From positions 1 through 37,642 of the IMG/VR virus record IMGVR_UViG_3300032307_000289: 37,642 nucleotides of DNA. One strand, 5' to 3'. Under the pieces are notes generated by a model that did not search any database, was not told where the DNA came from, and saw nothing but the letters and a program-made list of their open reading frames with translations. Below, piece by piece: positions 1 to 7,239 of this stretch; the stretch's first letter is position 1, and each line of letters begins with the position of its first letter. This DNA comes from a virus. The position numbers and the translations under genes were made by a program.

Positions 1-399
1 GTTGTAAGTCCATTTGCTTTGACCATTCTACAGTCTGCTACTACTAGCGCATTTGCTCGTACAACAGAAGGTACATTCGAAGCACCTACAAACACCAAGT
101 TTGTTGGTACATTGAACTCAGCAATGAAAGTGTATGTTAACACATACGCTACAGATAACTCAGCAGTTCTAATCGGTTACAAAGGTTCTAGCGAATCAGA
201 TGCAGCCGCTTTCTATTGCCCATATATCCCATTGATGAGCAGTGGTGTTGTGTTGGATCCATCAACATTCGAACCAGTCGTATCATTCATGACACGTTAT
301 GGTTATGTTGAGTTAACAAACACAGCTTCTTCTCTAGGTAACGCCGCTGACTACCTAGGTAAAGTTGCAATTACTTCAACAAGCGTAAGCTTCAAGTAA
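1..399 (+). CDS. 23: Major capsid protein gp23, C-terminal part (5' end outside window)
   Basis: The frame is open from base 1, so the window starts inside the gene; the TTG at 19 is not a believable start because in-frame coding continues upstream of it. The 132 visible residues contain the block GYKGSSESDAAAFYCPYIPL, followed by a Pro-Val stretch and MTRYGYVELTN. This matches the C-terminal part of T4 gp23, where GYKGxxExDAG-YCPYVPL precedes FxPxxGFxTRYG. The protein forms the hexameric shell of the T4-like prohead and, in T4, is cleaved at its N-terminus by the gp21 protease; that region is not in the window. A strong terminator follows 24 bases after the stop, so the capsid transcript probably ends here. 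High confidence from the family motif; no search was run. Confidence 0.9.
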   Translation, partial: VVSPFALTILQSATTSAFARTTEGTFEAPTNTKFVGTLNSAMKVYVNTYATDNSAVLIGYKGSSESDAAAFYCPYIPLMSSGVVLDPSTFEPVVSFMTRYGYVELTNTASSLGNAADYLGKVAITSTSVSFK

Positions 400-422
400 T
401 CAGCTGTACTAGTTGTAATGAC

Positions 423-447
423 AAAAGGGCTCTTCGGAGCCCTTTTT
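423..447 (+). terminator. Rho-independent terminator after gp23
   Basis: A perfect 10-bp stem (AAAAGGGCTC at 423-432, GAGCCCTTTT at 437-446) closes on a UUCG tetraloop, and the 3' arm runs into a five-T tract. This is a textbook intrinsic terminator. It separates the capsid transcript from the downstream structural genes. Confidence 0.93.
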
Positions 448-455
448 CACGAACT

Positions 456-463
456 GATAAATA
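456..463 (+). promoter_or_regulatory. T4-like late promoter (GATAAATA)
   Basis: The octamer GATAAATA differs at one base from the T4 late consensus TATAAATA and resembles the late motifs described in T4-like cyanophages. It lies just after the gp23 terminator and 88 bases before the next start codon. The same octamer occurs before the genes at 20250 and 33923. T4 late promoters need only this -10-like element, so the absence of a -35 box is expected. Confidence 0.7.
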
Positions 464-471
464 CTTTGTCT

Positions 472-529
472 AACTTACACAGGGTAAGTTTTATGCGGAA
501 ATCCAACCGCGTATGGCCTAAAACGCCAT
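472..529 (+). promoter_or_regulatory. Structured 5' leader with three successive hairpins
   Basis: Between the promoter at 456 and the Shine-Dalgarno sequence AAGGAG (538-543) lie three short inverted repeats: AACTTAC/GTAAGTT (472-478 with 484-490), GCGG/CCGC (495-498 with 507-510) and ATGGC/GCCAT (513-517 with 525-529). They leave the ribosome-binding site itself unpaired. They could stabilise the mRNA or time translation. No known riboswitch or phage regulatory RNA is recognised here. Confidence 0.45.
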
Positions 530-551
530 TATTTCTTAAGGAGAAAACAAA

Positions 552-1517
552 ATGGGACGTCCTTTAAATAAAAAATATTTTGGTAACCGTAACGTAGGTT
601 CAGCAAGTACAACTGCTGATAACGCTATTGGCGGCGGCGCAGTAGCATCAGTTAGCGCAGGTACTGTAGGTAGTTTCGTAGTTACTAACACATACAAAAA
701 CTTTCCAACATTAACAGTGGCAGTACCAACACTTCCTGGCGGAGTTCGTGCGGTACTTACTCCAGTTTATGAATTAGATACAGTTACATACACTTCAGGC
801 GGACAAACAGACGCTGACTATGTTGCTGGTCTTTCAACAAGTATTACTGGCCTAGGTGGTGGCGCAATTGTTAACATTGTTGAAACATCAAGTAAAGTTA
901 CAGCAGTCAATTTAACTGGTGGCAATCGTGGCGAATTCCGTCGCGGTGACTTTGACGGTACTGGTGTTACTACACATCAAGTATTACAAGCACCTAACGC
1001 TGGTACAGACTTACAAATTAGTGTAACATTCCGTGTTAAGCGTATTGAAGTTACTGAAGCTGGTTCTGGTTATGTTGAAACTCCAGCATTGACATGGGGT
1101 GGTCATACATTCACAGGTCAAACTGCTCCTAGCGCACAAACAGTAACAATGTTAACAGACAGCGGAGCAGTTGGCACAGTTGGCAATCAAGAAAATGCTA
1201 TCCGTATGACAGCATTCTTAACAGGTGGTTCAGCTGGTGAGGTTGATATTATCAAACAAGTATCAACTCGTCGTTACAAAGTAACAGACGGCACACGTAC
1301 TGGCATTGTTAAACTATCAGAAACTGTAGCAGATGCCGCAGGCGAAGGCAGTATTCTTGCTACTGATGCTGATGAGGGTACATACTTTGTTACCAAATTA
1401 ACAGCTCACAAAGCAACTTTAAAGCGTGGTACAGGTACAGTTTATACAGACGGCGCCGCAGTGCCTTGGACTTTTGGCACAGCTACAGCTACAGTTTGTA
1501 AGATTTCAAACGCTTAA
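552..1517 (+). CDS. Conserved T4-like virion structural protein
   Basis: A 321-residue protein beginning MGRPLNKKYFGNRN, an N-terminus I associate with a conserved virion protein of marine T4-like phages. The start follows AAGGAG by eight bases. The body is rich in Gly, Thr and Val and looks all-beta, without signal peptide or membrane segment. A GSGYVETPALTW element near residues 170-182 matches the GxGYxxxP-T repeat family found in the giant adhesin at 20250. Near residue 237 is a QVSTRRYKVTDG segment, followed by a TYFVTKLTAHKATL block. It is the first gene after the capsid terminator and is driven by the candidate late promoter at 456. The virion role is inferred from context and resemblance; the exact position in the particle (neck, tail or capsid decoration) is unknown. 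Confidence 0.7.
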   Translation: MGRPLNKKYFGNRNVGSASTTADNAIGGGAVASVSAGTVGSFVVTNTYKNFPTLTVAVPTLPGGVRAVLTPVYELDTVTYTSGGQTDADYVAGLSTSITGLGGGAIVNIVETSSKVTAVNLTGGNRGEFRRGDFDGTGVTTHQVLQAPNAGTDLQISVTFRVKRIEVTEAGSGYVETPALTWGGHTFTGQTAPSAQTVTMLTDSGAVGTVGNQENAIRMTAFLTGGSAGEVDIIKQVSTRRYKVTDGTRTGIVKLSETVADAAGEGSILATDADEGTYFVTKLTAHKATLKRGTGTVYTDGAAVPWTFGTATATVCKISNA

Positions 1518-1523
1518 TTAATA

Positions 1524-1541
1524 TAGGGGCTACGGCCCCTA
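1524..1541 (+). other. Stable stem-loop with UACG tetraloop, no U-tract
   Basis: A 7-bp stem (TAGGGGC at 1524-1530, GCCCCTA at 1535-1541) closes on TACG, a member of the very stable UNCG tetraloop class. It is followed by ACTTAAGG, not a run of T. It therefore looks like an mRNA processing or 3'-stability element, or a weak terminator, between co-transcribed genes. The Shine-Dalgarno AAGGA of the next gene starts a few bases downstream. Confidence 0.7.
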
Positions 1542-1555
1542 CTTAAGGATAACAC

Positions 1556-2515
1556 ATGTCAAAAATATTAAAAGTTAGTGAAAGTGATTACAGACTTAAA
1601 GTAGTGTCAGGCGGAAACATCACGCTTGATACTGGTGCCAACACAGGTGTTGTGACCATCACTGGCAGTCTTGTGGTACAAGGCGATTACACTACAGTTA
1701 ATGTTTCTGATTTACAAATTGAAGACAACACTATTCTTCTCAACAAAGGAGAAACCGGTGTTGGCGTTACGGAAGGCACTGCTGGAATACAAATTGACCG
1801 AGGTTCACTCAATGACTCTAGATTTGTGTGGGATGAAGCATTAGATAAATTTTCATTCCAAACAGTGACCAGCGGTGTAATTCCTGTAGCAACATTGGCA
1901 GGTATCAATGTGGCCAGTATTGCCACAGACCCTACAACTAATTTAGAATTTGATATGCAATCTGGAGGCGGTACACTACGAATTACCAATTCCACTGGTT
2001 ACGAATCTCGTGTGACTGATCCCGATGACATTCCAAATAAGAAATATGTCAACGATTATGTATATGCCAGTGGCGGATCCGCCCAGGTAGATAGAATTAA
2101 ATTCCCAGTAACTGCTGATTTCGGATTTGAGGACAGCTTATTACAAGCGTTGTCCACTAGCTTTAGGTTTTATATCAAATCAGGCGGCACACTATTTCAA
2201 CGAGCGCAAATAACTACCGGTGGTTTAGATATTGATAATATTAATATTTTTGAAGATACAATCACCAACACTGGAATAGATATCGCATTAAATCCTAATC
2301 TGCGATTGACATCAGTAAATAATAATGTGGAAATTGATGCAGTATTAAATTTAAATGATCAAATTTCCACGCCGGCTGCAACTGGCGGCACCAGTAGAAT
2401 TTTTTCCAAATCTAGCGCAGGACCAGGTAAGTCCGGAGTATTTTTTGCAAATAATATTGCCACTGATGAACTTGTTTCTAAAAACAGAGCAGTATTACTA
2501 AGTATTTTATTTTAA
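1556..2515 (+). CDS. Fibre-like virion protein, beta-repeat stem
   Basis: A 319-residue all-beta protein preceded by AAGGA. Its N-terminal third carries the pattern GSLVVQGDYTTVNVSDLQIEDN followed shortly by an ILLNKGE segment and AGIQIDRG (roughly residues 37-85), a recurrent stem motif of phage tail-fibre and appendage proteins. A second part has LEFDMQSGGGTLRITNSTG and a later region DNINIFEDTITNTGIDIALNP, which resembles the NTIxxxxTNxDLxLxxNGTG stem repeats of the two larger fibre genes at 3377 and 7240. No enzymatic motif is visible. It is the first of a co-directional set (1556, 2525, 2833, 3377) with gaps of 2-13 bases, so these are probably one operon. Assignment as a fibre component is by pattern and context. 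Confidence 0.65.
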   Translation: MSKILKVSESDYRLKVVSGGNITLDTGANTGVVTITGSLVVQGDYTTVNVSDLQIEDNTILLNKGETGVGVTEGTAGIQIDRGSLNDSRFVWDEALDKFSFQTVTSGVIPVATLAGINVASIATDPTTNLEFDMQSGGGTLRITNSTGYESRVTDPDDIPNKKYVNDYVYASGGSAQVDRIKFPVTADFGFEDSLLQALSTSFRFYIKSGGTLFQRAQITTGGLDIDNINIFEDTITNTGIDIALNPNLRLTSVNNNVEIDAVLNLNDQISTPAATGGTSRIFSKSSAGPGKSGVFFANNIATDELVSKNRAVLLSILF

Positions 2516-2524
2516 GGACACAAC

Positions 2525-2830
2525 ATGGCCATTACAAACACAGCAATCCTAGCAAGTAACACAACAATTTATACCAGTAGCGGAGAAAACGCCATCACTA
2601 CTATCATTGTTTGTAATACCACAGCAGGATCGTTAAATTTAACACTGCATGCAATACCGTCTGCAGGATCGGCAAGCAATACTAACATGATTGTCAATGC
2701 GTTAACAATTCCAGCAGGAGACACTGTGAGTTTTGATCAAGAAAAAATGGTGTTGAGCAACGGAGATTTTTTAGTAGCGGTAGGCAGTAACACAGGACTT
2801 TCAGCAACTGTAAGCACATTGGCGGTATAA
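2525..2830 (+). CDS. Small beta-sandwich virion protein, paralogue 1 of 3
   Basis: A 101-residue protein of alternating hydrophobic and Ser/Thr residues, predicted to be a single beta-sandwich. Its plan (N-terminal T-x-x-YT segment, IVCNTTAG, LTIPAGDTVSF, then a Gly-rich GDFLVAVGSNTG turn) is repeated in the 110-residue protein at 11302 and the 107-residue protein at 30030. Each copy directly follows a fibre or adhesin gene, suggesting a fibre-associated accessory such as a cap, joint or decoration subunit. The start ATG is preceded by AAGGACACAAC. No function is known to me; the paralogy is judged by eye from shared motifs. Confidence 0.6.
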   Translation: MAITNTAILASNTTIYTSSGENAITTIIVCNTTAGSLNLTLHAIPSAGSASNTNMIVNALTIPAGDTVSFDQEKMVLSNGDFLVAVGSNTGLSATVSTLAV

Positions 2831-2832
2831 TA

Positions 2833-3363
2833 ATGAGATTTTTAAAAACGCTAACACTTAACCGCAGGGCAATATACGACGATAGATTGGCCATTGACAT
2901 TACCAACGGCATTGTAATGAACACGCCCAACAGTTTACTATTACCTAAAGGCAATGATTCTACAGATCGTCCGTCTAGTCCAGTCACTGGAATGATTCGT
3001 TATAACACTACCAGTAACGATGTTGAAGTGTATCAAGGATCGTCTGCAACATGGCGTGCCATACGTTACAAAGAATCAACTGGTATTACTCAACAAACAT
3101 ATACTGGAGATGGTGCCAGTGTAAATTTTGGTCCACTAAGCCCACAACCTCCAACCACTGTTGAAAGCGGCAAGACATGGAGTGGAGCAAATTTATTAGT
3201 GATAGTTGGTAACGTTTTTCAAACACACAATACAAATTATCTAATAGTGGACGGCGCAACATTAGGTAGTCCGTATATCTCGGGACAAAAATATATTCAG
3301 TTCACCAGCTCAGTTCCAGGCTTATCAACTCCAATTGTTATATTGCATGGTTTTGATCAATAA
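2833..3363 (+). CDS. Short virion protein with GMIRYNT fibre motif
   Basis: A 176-residue protein starting two bases after the previous stop; no strong Shine-Dalgarno is visible, so translation may be coupled. Residues about 36-72 read LLLPKGNDSTDRPSSP, then GMIRYNTTSNDVEVYQGS. This is the same element found near the C-termini of the proteins at 3377 and 7240 (PxGDxxxRPxxP, GMIRYNT, EVYxG). It is a common tail-fibre motif in marine T4-like phages. The C-terminal half, from TYTGDGASVNFGP onward, is a beta-rich region with VxGNVFQTHNTNYLI, ending in an IVILHGFDQ tail. It probably contributes to a tail fibre or its attachment. The evidence is motif sharing and gene position. Confidence 0.6.
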   Translation: MRFLKTLTLNRRAIYDDRLAIDITNGIVMNTPNSLLLPKGNDSTDRPSSPVTGMIRYNTTSNDVEVYQGSSATWRAIRYKESTGITQQTYTGDGASVNFGPLSPQPPTTVESGKTWSGANLLVIVGNVFQTHNTNYLIVDGATLGSPYISGQKYIQFTSSVPGLSTPIVILHGFDQ

Positions 3364-3376
3364 CTAAGGAAGTGTC

Positions 3377-6300
3377 ATGGGCATTGAATTTGGTAGAATC
3401 AGCGGCCCGTTACTTGCTAGAAATTTAGATAGAGACGGAGCTGACTTAGCATTTGAAACAGACTTACTGTATCTTTCAGTAGTTGACCCTTCAACGCCTT
3501 TAAAAACTGTGGGTATTGGCATCAATACAGATGCTCCTAATCGCCCATTAACAGTAAACGGTACCACACGAGTAACTGATTTACTAGTTCCAACACTGTT
3601 TGAAACTACTAATAGATTTTCAATCAGCACCAACCGTATACAAAATTTATACAACGACAACATCTATATTCAGCCAGATCAGTTGTCAGATCCCAGCATC
3701 GAGTTACTTAAAATTGGTACTAGGAATTACGGTACCAGTACTAACTATCTCAACGTCAGCGATAAACTAATTGAGAATATTCTCAATAACAGTAATATTG
3801 TCTTTCAAGCCAACGGCGATGGCCGCGTTATTTTTAACACTACTACTTTAGATATTGACGGAACATTGCATGCCACAGGTGATATTACTTGGGACGGTGA
3901 TATTATTTTTGGAGATAATGCTAGTGACAACGTGTCATTTAGTTCCGAAGTTGATAGTGATATTATACCCAATGATACTGACACTTACAATTTAGGATCT
4001 TTAACACAACGATGGAAACCGTTATACACTAGAGCTTTGACAGCAGATACAGTTACAGTTGACGCTTTCACAGTAAACAACATTAATCTATTGTTGACAC
4101 AAGGCAATACGTTTTATGTCAGTGTAAATGGCAACGATGCATATGTAGGAGATCATTTACATAACACATTTCGTACTATCAAATATGCGTTAAGTATAGC
4201 TACATCAGGCGATGCTGTTGTTATTTTTCCTGGTGTATACGAAGAAATATTCCCATTGACTGTGCCAGTTGGGGTCACTGTTAACGGAGCCGGTATTCGT
4301 GCAGTAACAGTCAAACCCACAGCTGAAACTAATACTAATAATGCATTTTTACTCAATGGTGAAACCACAGTCAGTAACTTGACTGTGAAAGATTTTTATG
4401 CTGGATATGCATTTAGTTTTGCACCAGGATTCACAGTTTCTAATCGCAGTCCATATGTTCAAAATGTATCAGTTATTACAGCAGAGATACCAGGAGAAAC
4501 AACTCCTACCGACATTACAGTTGGACCAGCACCTACTGGCATTTCTTTTACTAGCTTTAGTGTAACTTTGCCTAAAGAATTTTACAGTCAAGAGCTTGTG
4601 GATTCTTTAGTAGGTCAACTAGCATTTGTTGATAGATATCCTTCCTCTCCAGACGTATATTCAGTTGTAGAAATTTTTACGGAACCTGGTCAGCCAAGTC
4701 TTTGGAGGATGGTTGTTGATTCATCCTTCAGCTCATCAGGCTGGCTTAAGCCTATTAGTTTTTACCCTTCCACTAGTACATTCATTATTACCAGCGGCAT
4801 TTGGGACACAACTGGAAACTCAGTTGGGGAAAAATGGGTAGCGTATTTTAAATTTAAATTACAAGCTGACTTTGCAACTACTGTTGGTCCAGGATGGACC
4901 ATTAACGTAGCTGGAACTATCTACATAGTTGATTACGTAATTGAAGATCCAGTTAACACTAACATGTGGAGAATCTATGTAACTACATCGCTAATTGGTG
5001 GTGTTGGTACTCCAATTTTTTCAGCTCCTAGCGTTGGGCCAACAGTACTAGCTGGTAGCGGCGCATTAGTAGACGGAAGTCTTGCTACCAGTACTAGTCG
5101 CGAAGCCAGCATGTTATTTCATAGCGTGACATTTATTGTTCCAAACGCTACTGGTATAGAAGCCACTAACGGAGCCCGTGTTGAATGGTTGAATTCGTTT
5201 ACTTACTTTGCTGACAAAGGCATTTATCTTACACAAGGCACTTTGGGATTTTCCAGCCAAGGTTTAAGATTTGGCGCAGAAATGCGCAGTATAGGCAGTG
5301 CTAACGTATATGGTACTTACGGTGCAGTAGCAGATGGCGCTGACACATTAGCTTATCTAATTGGGCATAACTTTGCTTACATCGGTGTAGGACTTGATAC
5401 ATCTAATGATCCCAAGCAGACAGTTCAAGCCAACGAAGTATTAGAATCAAACAACGGTAAAATTTACTACGACAGTGTAGATCAAGTTGGCGACTTTAGA
5501 ATAGGTGATATTTTTTATGTAAATCAAGAATCTGGCGCAGTTGTATTCAATGCACAGAGTATTTCTTTCAGCCCATCGGGCAGTATTACACTAAATGGTC
5601 CATCTAGTTCTGCTTACATTGATTATTCGGTAGTACAAGTTGGAAATATTCAAGTATATAATAACAATATTGATAGCTTGATAGGACCAGTTAACATTCT
5701 GGCTAATTCAGGTAATACGTATCTTAACACCAACGTATTTGTAACAGGCACAGTTGATATAACAGCCGATATTAACATTGACGGAAGTTTAACCATAGGT
5801 AATCAGGATGCGGACACTGTTACAATCTATCCCAAGCTGACGCAGAATATATTGCCAGATAATGTAGGCGGTCCGTTTGCGTTGGGATCTGACGCCAAAC
5901 GTTGGAATACATTGTACGCAACATTATTGGATGTTGATTCGGTAACACAAATAACAAATAATACGATATCTACTATAGCTACTGACACTGATCTAACGTT
6001 CAAAGCCAACGGCACAGGTCAGATTCGAATAACAGGAACTGATGTACAGATCGACGATAATTTAACAGTAGGCAATACACTAACAGTCTTGGGTGACACT
6101 GAAGTTGTTAATACTGTTATTGTGGGAAATGTTGGACTAACTGGAGATTTTGATCAAATTGGCAGTAGCAATGCTTATATCACAGGCACATTTGCTAACA
6201 ATAATATAGAAATTACAGGCACTTCATATTTGTCAGTTCCTGACATTAAGATTTTTAACAATGAAATTTCAGTTACTGCCACAGACAGCAACTTGATTTT

Positions 6301-7120
6301 TAGTGCAGCCGGCAATGGCGGAGTTGTTATCGATCAACGATTAAAATTTAAAGATAATCAAATCAGCAACGTATGGGTCAGTCCAATTAATAACACCGAG
6401 CGTAGCATAATTTTTGATCCTAATGGCACCGGTTCTGTAGAAATTAATTCTACTAAATCTCTAGTACTGCCCGTGGGAAACAACACGAACCGTACAATCG
6501 GCATTGGAGAAATTCGTTATAATAACACAACTAATCTCGTAGAAGGCGGTGCTAGTGCAGGATTAATCAGTTTCAACGGTGTTTATGACAGTGATAGAAA
6601 CACTTCAATCAGAGCAGGCGCTACTGATAATACATTGTATTTTGGAACAAATTCACTGGATACAACTACGATTAATTCCACAAGGCTGCAATCTAACATT
6701 TATCAGGTTGATAATATACGAATTAGTGGAAACACCATAACTAATTCAGTTTCCAACAACAATTTAATATTTGCACCCAATGGCACAGGCTCAACTTTCT
6801 TAAATGACGTGGGCATAAATCAAAACAGTATTTTTACAGATAATAATACTCCGCTGGTGATACAAAGTACAGGCACCGGCTACGTTAAGTTTGCCGGAGA
6901 TTCTGCGTTAAAAATCCCAGTGGGCGACAACTCTAACAGACCATCAGTATTAGCTCGCGGTATGATTCGATATAATACTGAACAAGGCTATACTGAAGTA
7001 TATTCGGGAGATCCGTTATTGGGAGACGACGGATGGATTCCTGCAATAGGAACTTCGGGAGAAATTTCGGCGGCTGACGTTGAACAAATCCTTGAAGTTT
7101 GGACCTACATACTAGGTTAA
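3377..7120 (+). CDS. Large beta-helix tail fibre/adhesin A (1247 aa)
   Basis: Preceded by AAGGA. The N-terminus (FGRISGPLLARNLDRDG, then ETDLLYL) is shared with the gene at 7240 and probably anchors the protein to the virion. A stem element with DIIPNDTDTYNLG and RWKPLYT lies at about residues 195-218 and recurs at 820-851. From about residue 246 (FYVSVNGNDAY, RTIKYAL, VVIFPGVYEE) a DUF1565/pectin-lyase-like right-handed beta-helix begins. It is interrupted at about 369-560 by a domain absent from the 7240 paralogue. Residues about 632-671 hold GAEMRSIGSANVYGTYG, and 693-733 the VDQVGDFRIGDIFYVNQ signature seen in all four large proteins. The C-terminus has repeated ANGTG stem motifs and GMIRYNT near 1194. 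No lyase catalytic residues are recognised; a binding/structural role is likely. Confidence 0.72.
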   Translation: MGIEFGRISGPLLARNLDRDGADLAFETDLLYLSVVDPSTPLKTVGIGINTDAPNRPLTVNGTTRVTDLLVPTLFETTNRFSISTNRIQNLYNDNIYIQPDQLSDPSIELLKIGTRNYGTSTNYLNVSDKLIENILNNSNIVFQANGDGRVIFNTTTLDIDGTLHATGDITWDGDIIFGDNASDNVSFSSEVDSDIIPNDTDTYNLGSLTQRWKPLYTRALTADTVTVDAFTVNNINLLLTQGNTFYVSVNGNDAYVGDHLHNTFRTIKYALSIATSGDAVVIFPGVYEEIFPLTVPVGVTVNGAGIRAVTVKPTAETNTNNAFLLNGETTVSNLTVKDFYAGYAFSFAPGFTVSNRSPYVQNVSVITAEIPGETTPTDITVGPAPTGISFTSFSVTLPKEFYSQELVDSLVGQLAFVDRYPSSPDVYSVVEIFTEPGQPSLWRMVVDSSFSSSGWLKPISFYPSTSTFIITSGIWDTTGNSVGEKWVAYFKFKLQADFATTVGPGWTINVAGTIYIVDYVIEDPVNTNMWRIYVTTSLIGGVGTPIFSAPSVGPTVLAGSGALVDGSLATSTSREASMLFHSVTFIVPNATGIEATNGARVEWLNSFTYFADKGIYLTQGTLGFSSQGLRFGAEMRSIGSANVYGTYGAVADGADTLAYLIGHNFAYIGVGLDTSNDPKQTVQANEVLESNNGKIYYDSVDQVGDFRIGDIFYVNQESGAVVFNAQSISFSPSGSITLNGPSSSAYIDYSVVQVGNIQVYNNNIDSLIGPVNILANSGNTYLNTNVFVTGTVDITADINIDGSLTIGNQDADTVTIYPKLTQNILPDNVGGPFALGSDAKRWNTLYATLLDVDSVTQITNNTISTIATDTDLTFKANGTGQIRITGTDVQIDDNLTVGNTLTVLGDTEVVNTVIVGNVGLTGDFDQIGSSNAYITGTFANNNIEITGTSYLSVPDIKIFNNEISVTATDSNLIFSAAGNGGVVIDQRLKFKDNQISNVWVSPINNTERSIIFDPNGTGSVEINSTKSLVLPVGNNTNRTIGIGEIRYNNTTNLVEGGASAGLISFNGVYDSDRNTSIRAGATDNTLYFGTNSLDTTTINSTRLQSNIYQVDNIRISGNTITNSVSNNNLIFAPNGTGSTFLNDVGINQNSIFTDNNTPLVIQSTGTGYVKFAGDSALKIPVGDNSNRPSVLARGMIRYNTEQGYTEVYSGDPLLGDDGWIPAIGTSGEISAADVEQILEVWTYILG

Positions 7121-7132
7121 AAAACCCAAACA

Positions 7133-7140
7133 GCTAAATA
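7133..7140 (+). promoter_or_regulatory. Candidate late promoter (GCTAAATA)
   Basis: GCTAAATA lies in the 119-base gap between the two large beta-helix genes and differs from GATAAATA at one position. As with the promoter at 456, a leader of roughly 90-100 bases with hairpins separates it from the start codon. This is weaker than the exact octamers. Confidence 0.5.
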
Positions 7141-7148
7141 CTATTACT

Positions 7149-7224
7149 GTAAAGTCTGACCAAGATTTTACGATATTAAACTGTGGTAAACCCGCAATGC
7201 AAGGTGGTTAACCGTGAAACACGG
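7149..7224 (+). promoter_or_regulatory. Structured leader upstream of adhesin B
   Basis: The leader contains GTAAA/TTTAC (7149-7153 with 7167-7171), a GGTTAACC palindrome (7206-7213) and a compact hairpin CCGTG-AAA-CACGG (7212-7224). The hairpin ends seven bases before the GGAG ribosome-binding site at 7231-7234. The layout matches the leader at 472-529: hairpin, short spacer, exposed Shine-Dalgarno. No known RNA family is recognised. Confidence 0.4.
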
Positions 7225-7239
7225 GGTTAAGGAGAGCTC

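Noticed and set aside
19-21. TTG start codon for the first reading frame
   Set aside because: The frame is open to the window edge and the upstream residues continue the capsid protein, so the true start lies outside.
1687-1995. Antisense reading frames inside the structural genes (for example 1687-1995, 18520-18756 and 22676-22972 on the minus strand)
   Set aside because: They mirror the Thr/Asn/Val-rich codons of the plus-strand genes, have no ribosome-binding sites and show no recognisable protein pattern.
4111-5390. Pectate-lyase or polysaccharide-lyase activity of the beta-helix domains
   Set aside because: The beta-helix pattern is clear, but no conserved catalytic Asp/Arg/Lys cluster could be identified, so a structural or binding role is the safer call.
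7111-7127. Terminator after adhesin A (GGTT-AAAA-AACC)
   Set aside because: The stem is only four base pairs and has no T-tract.
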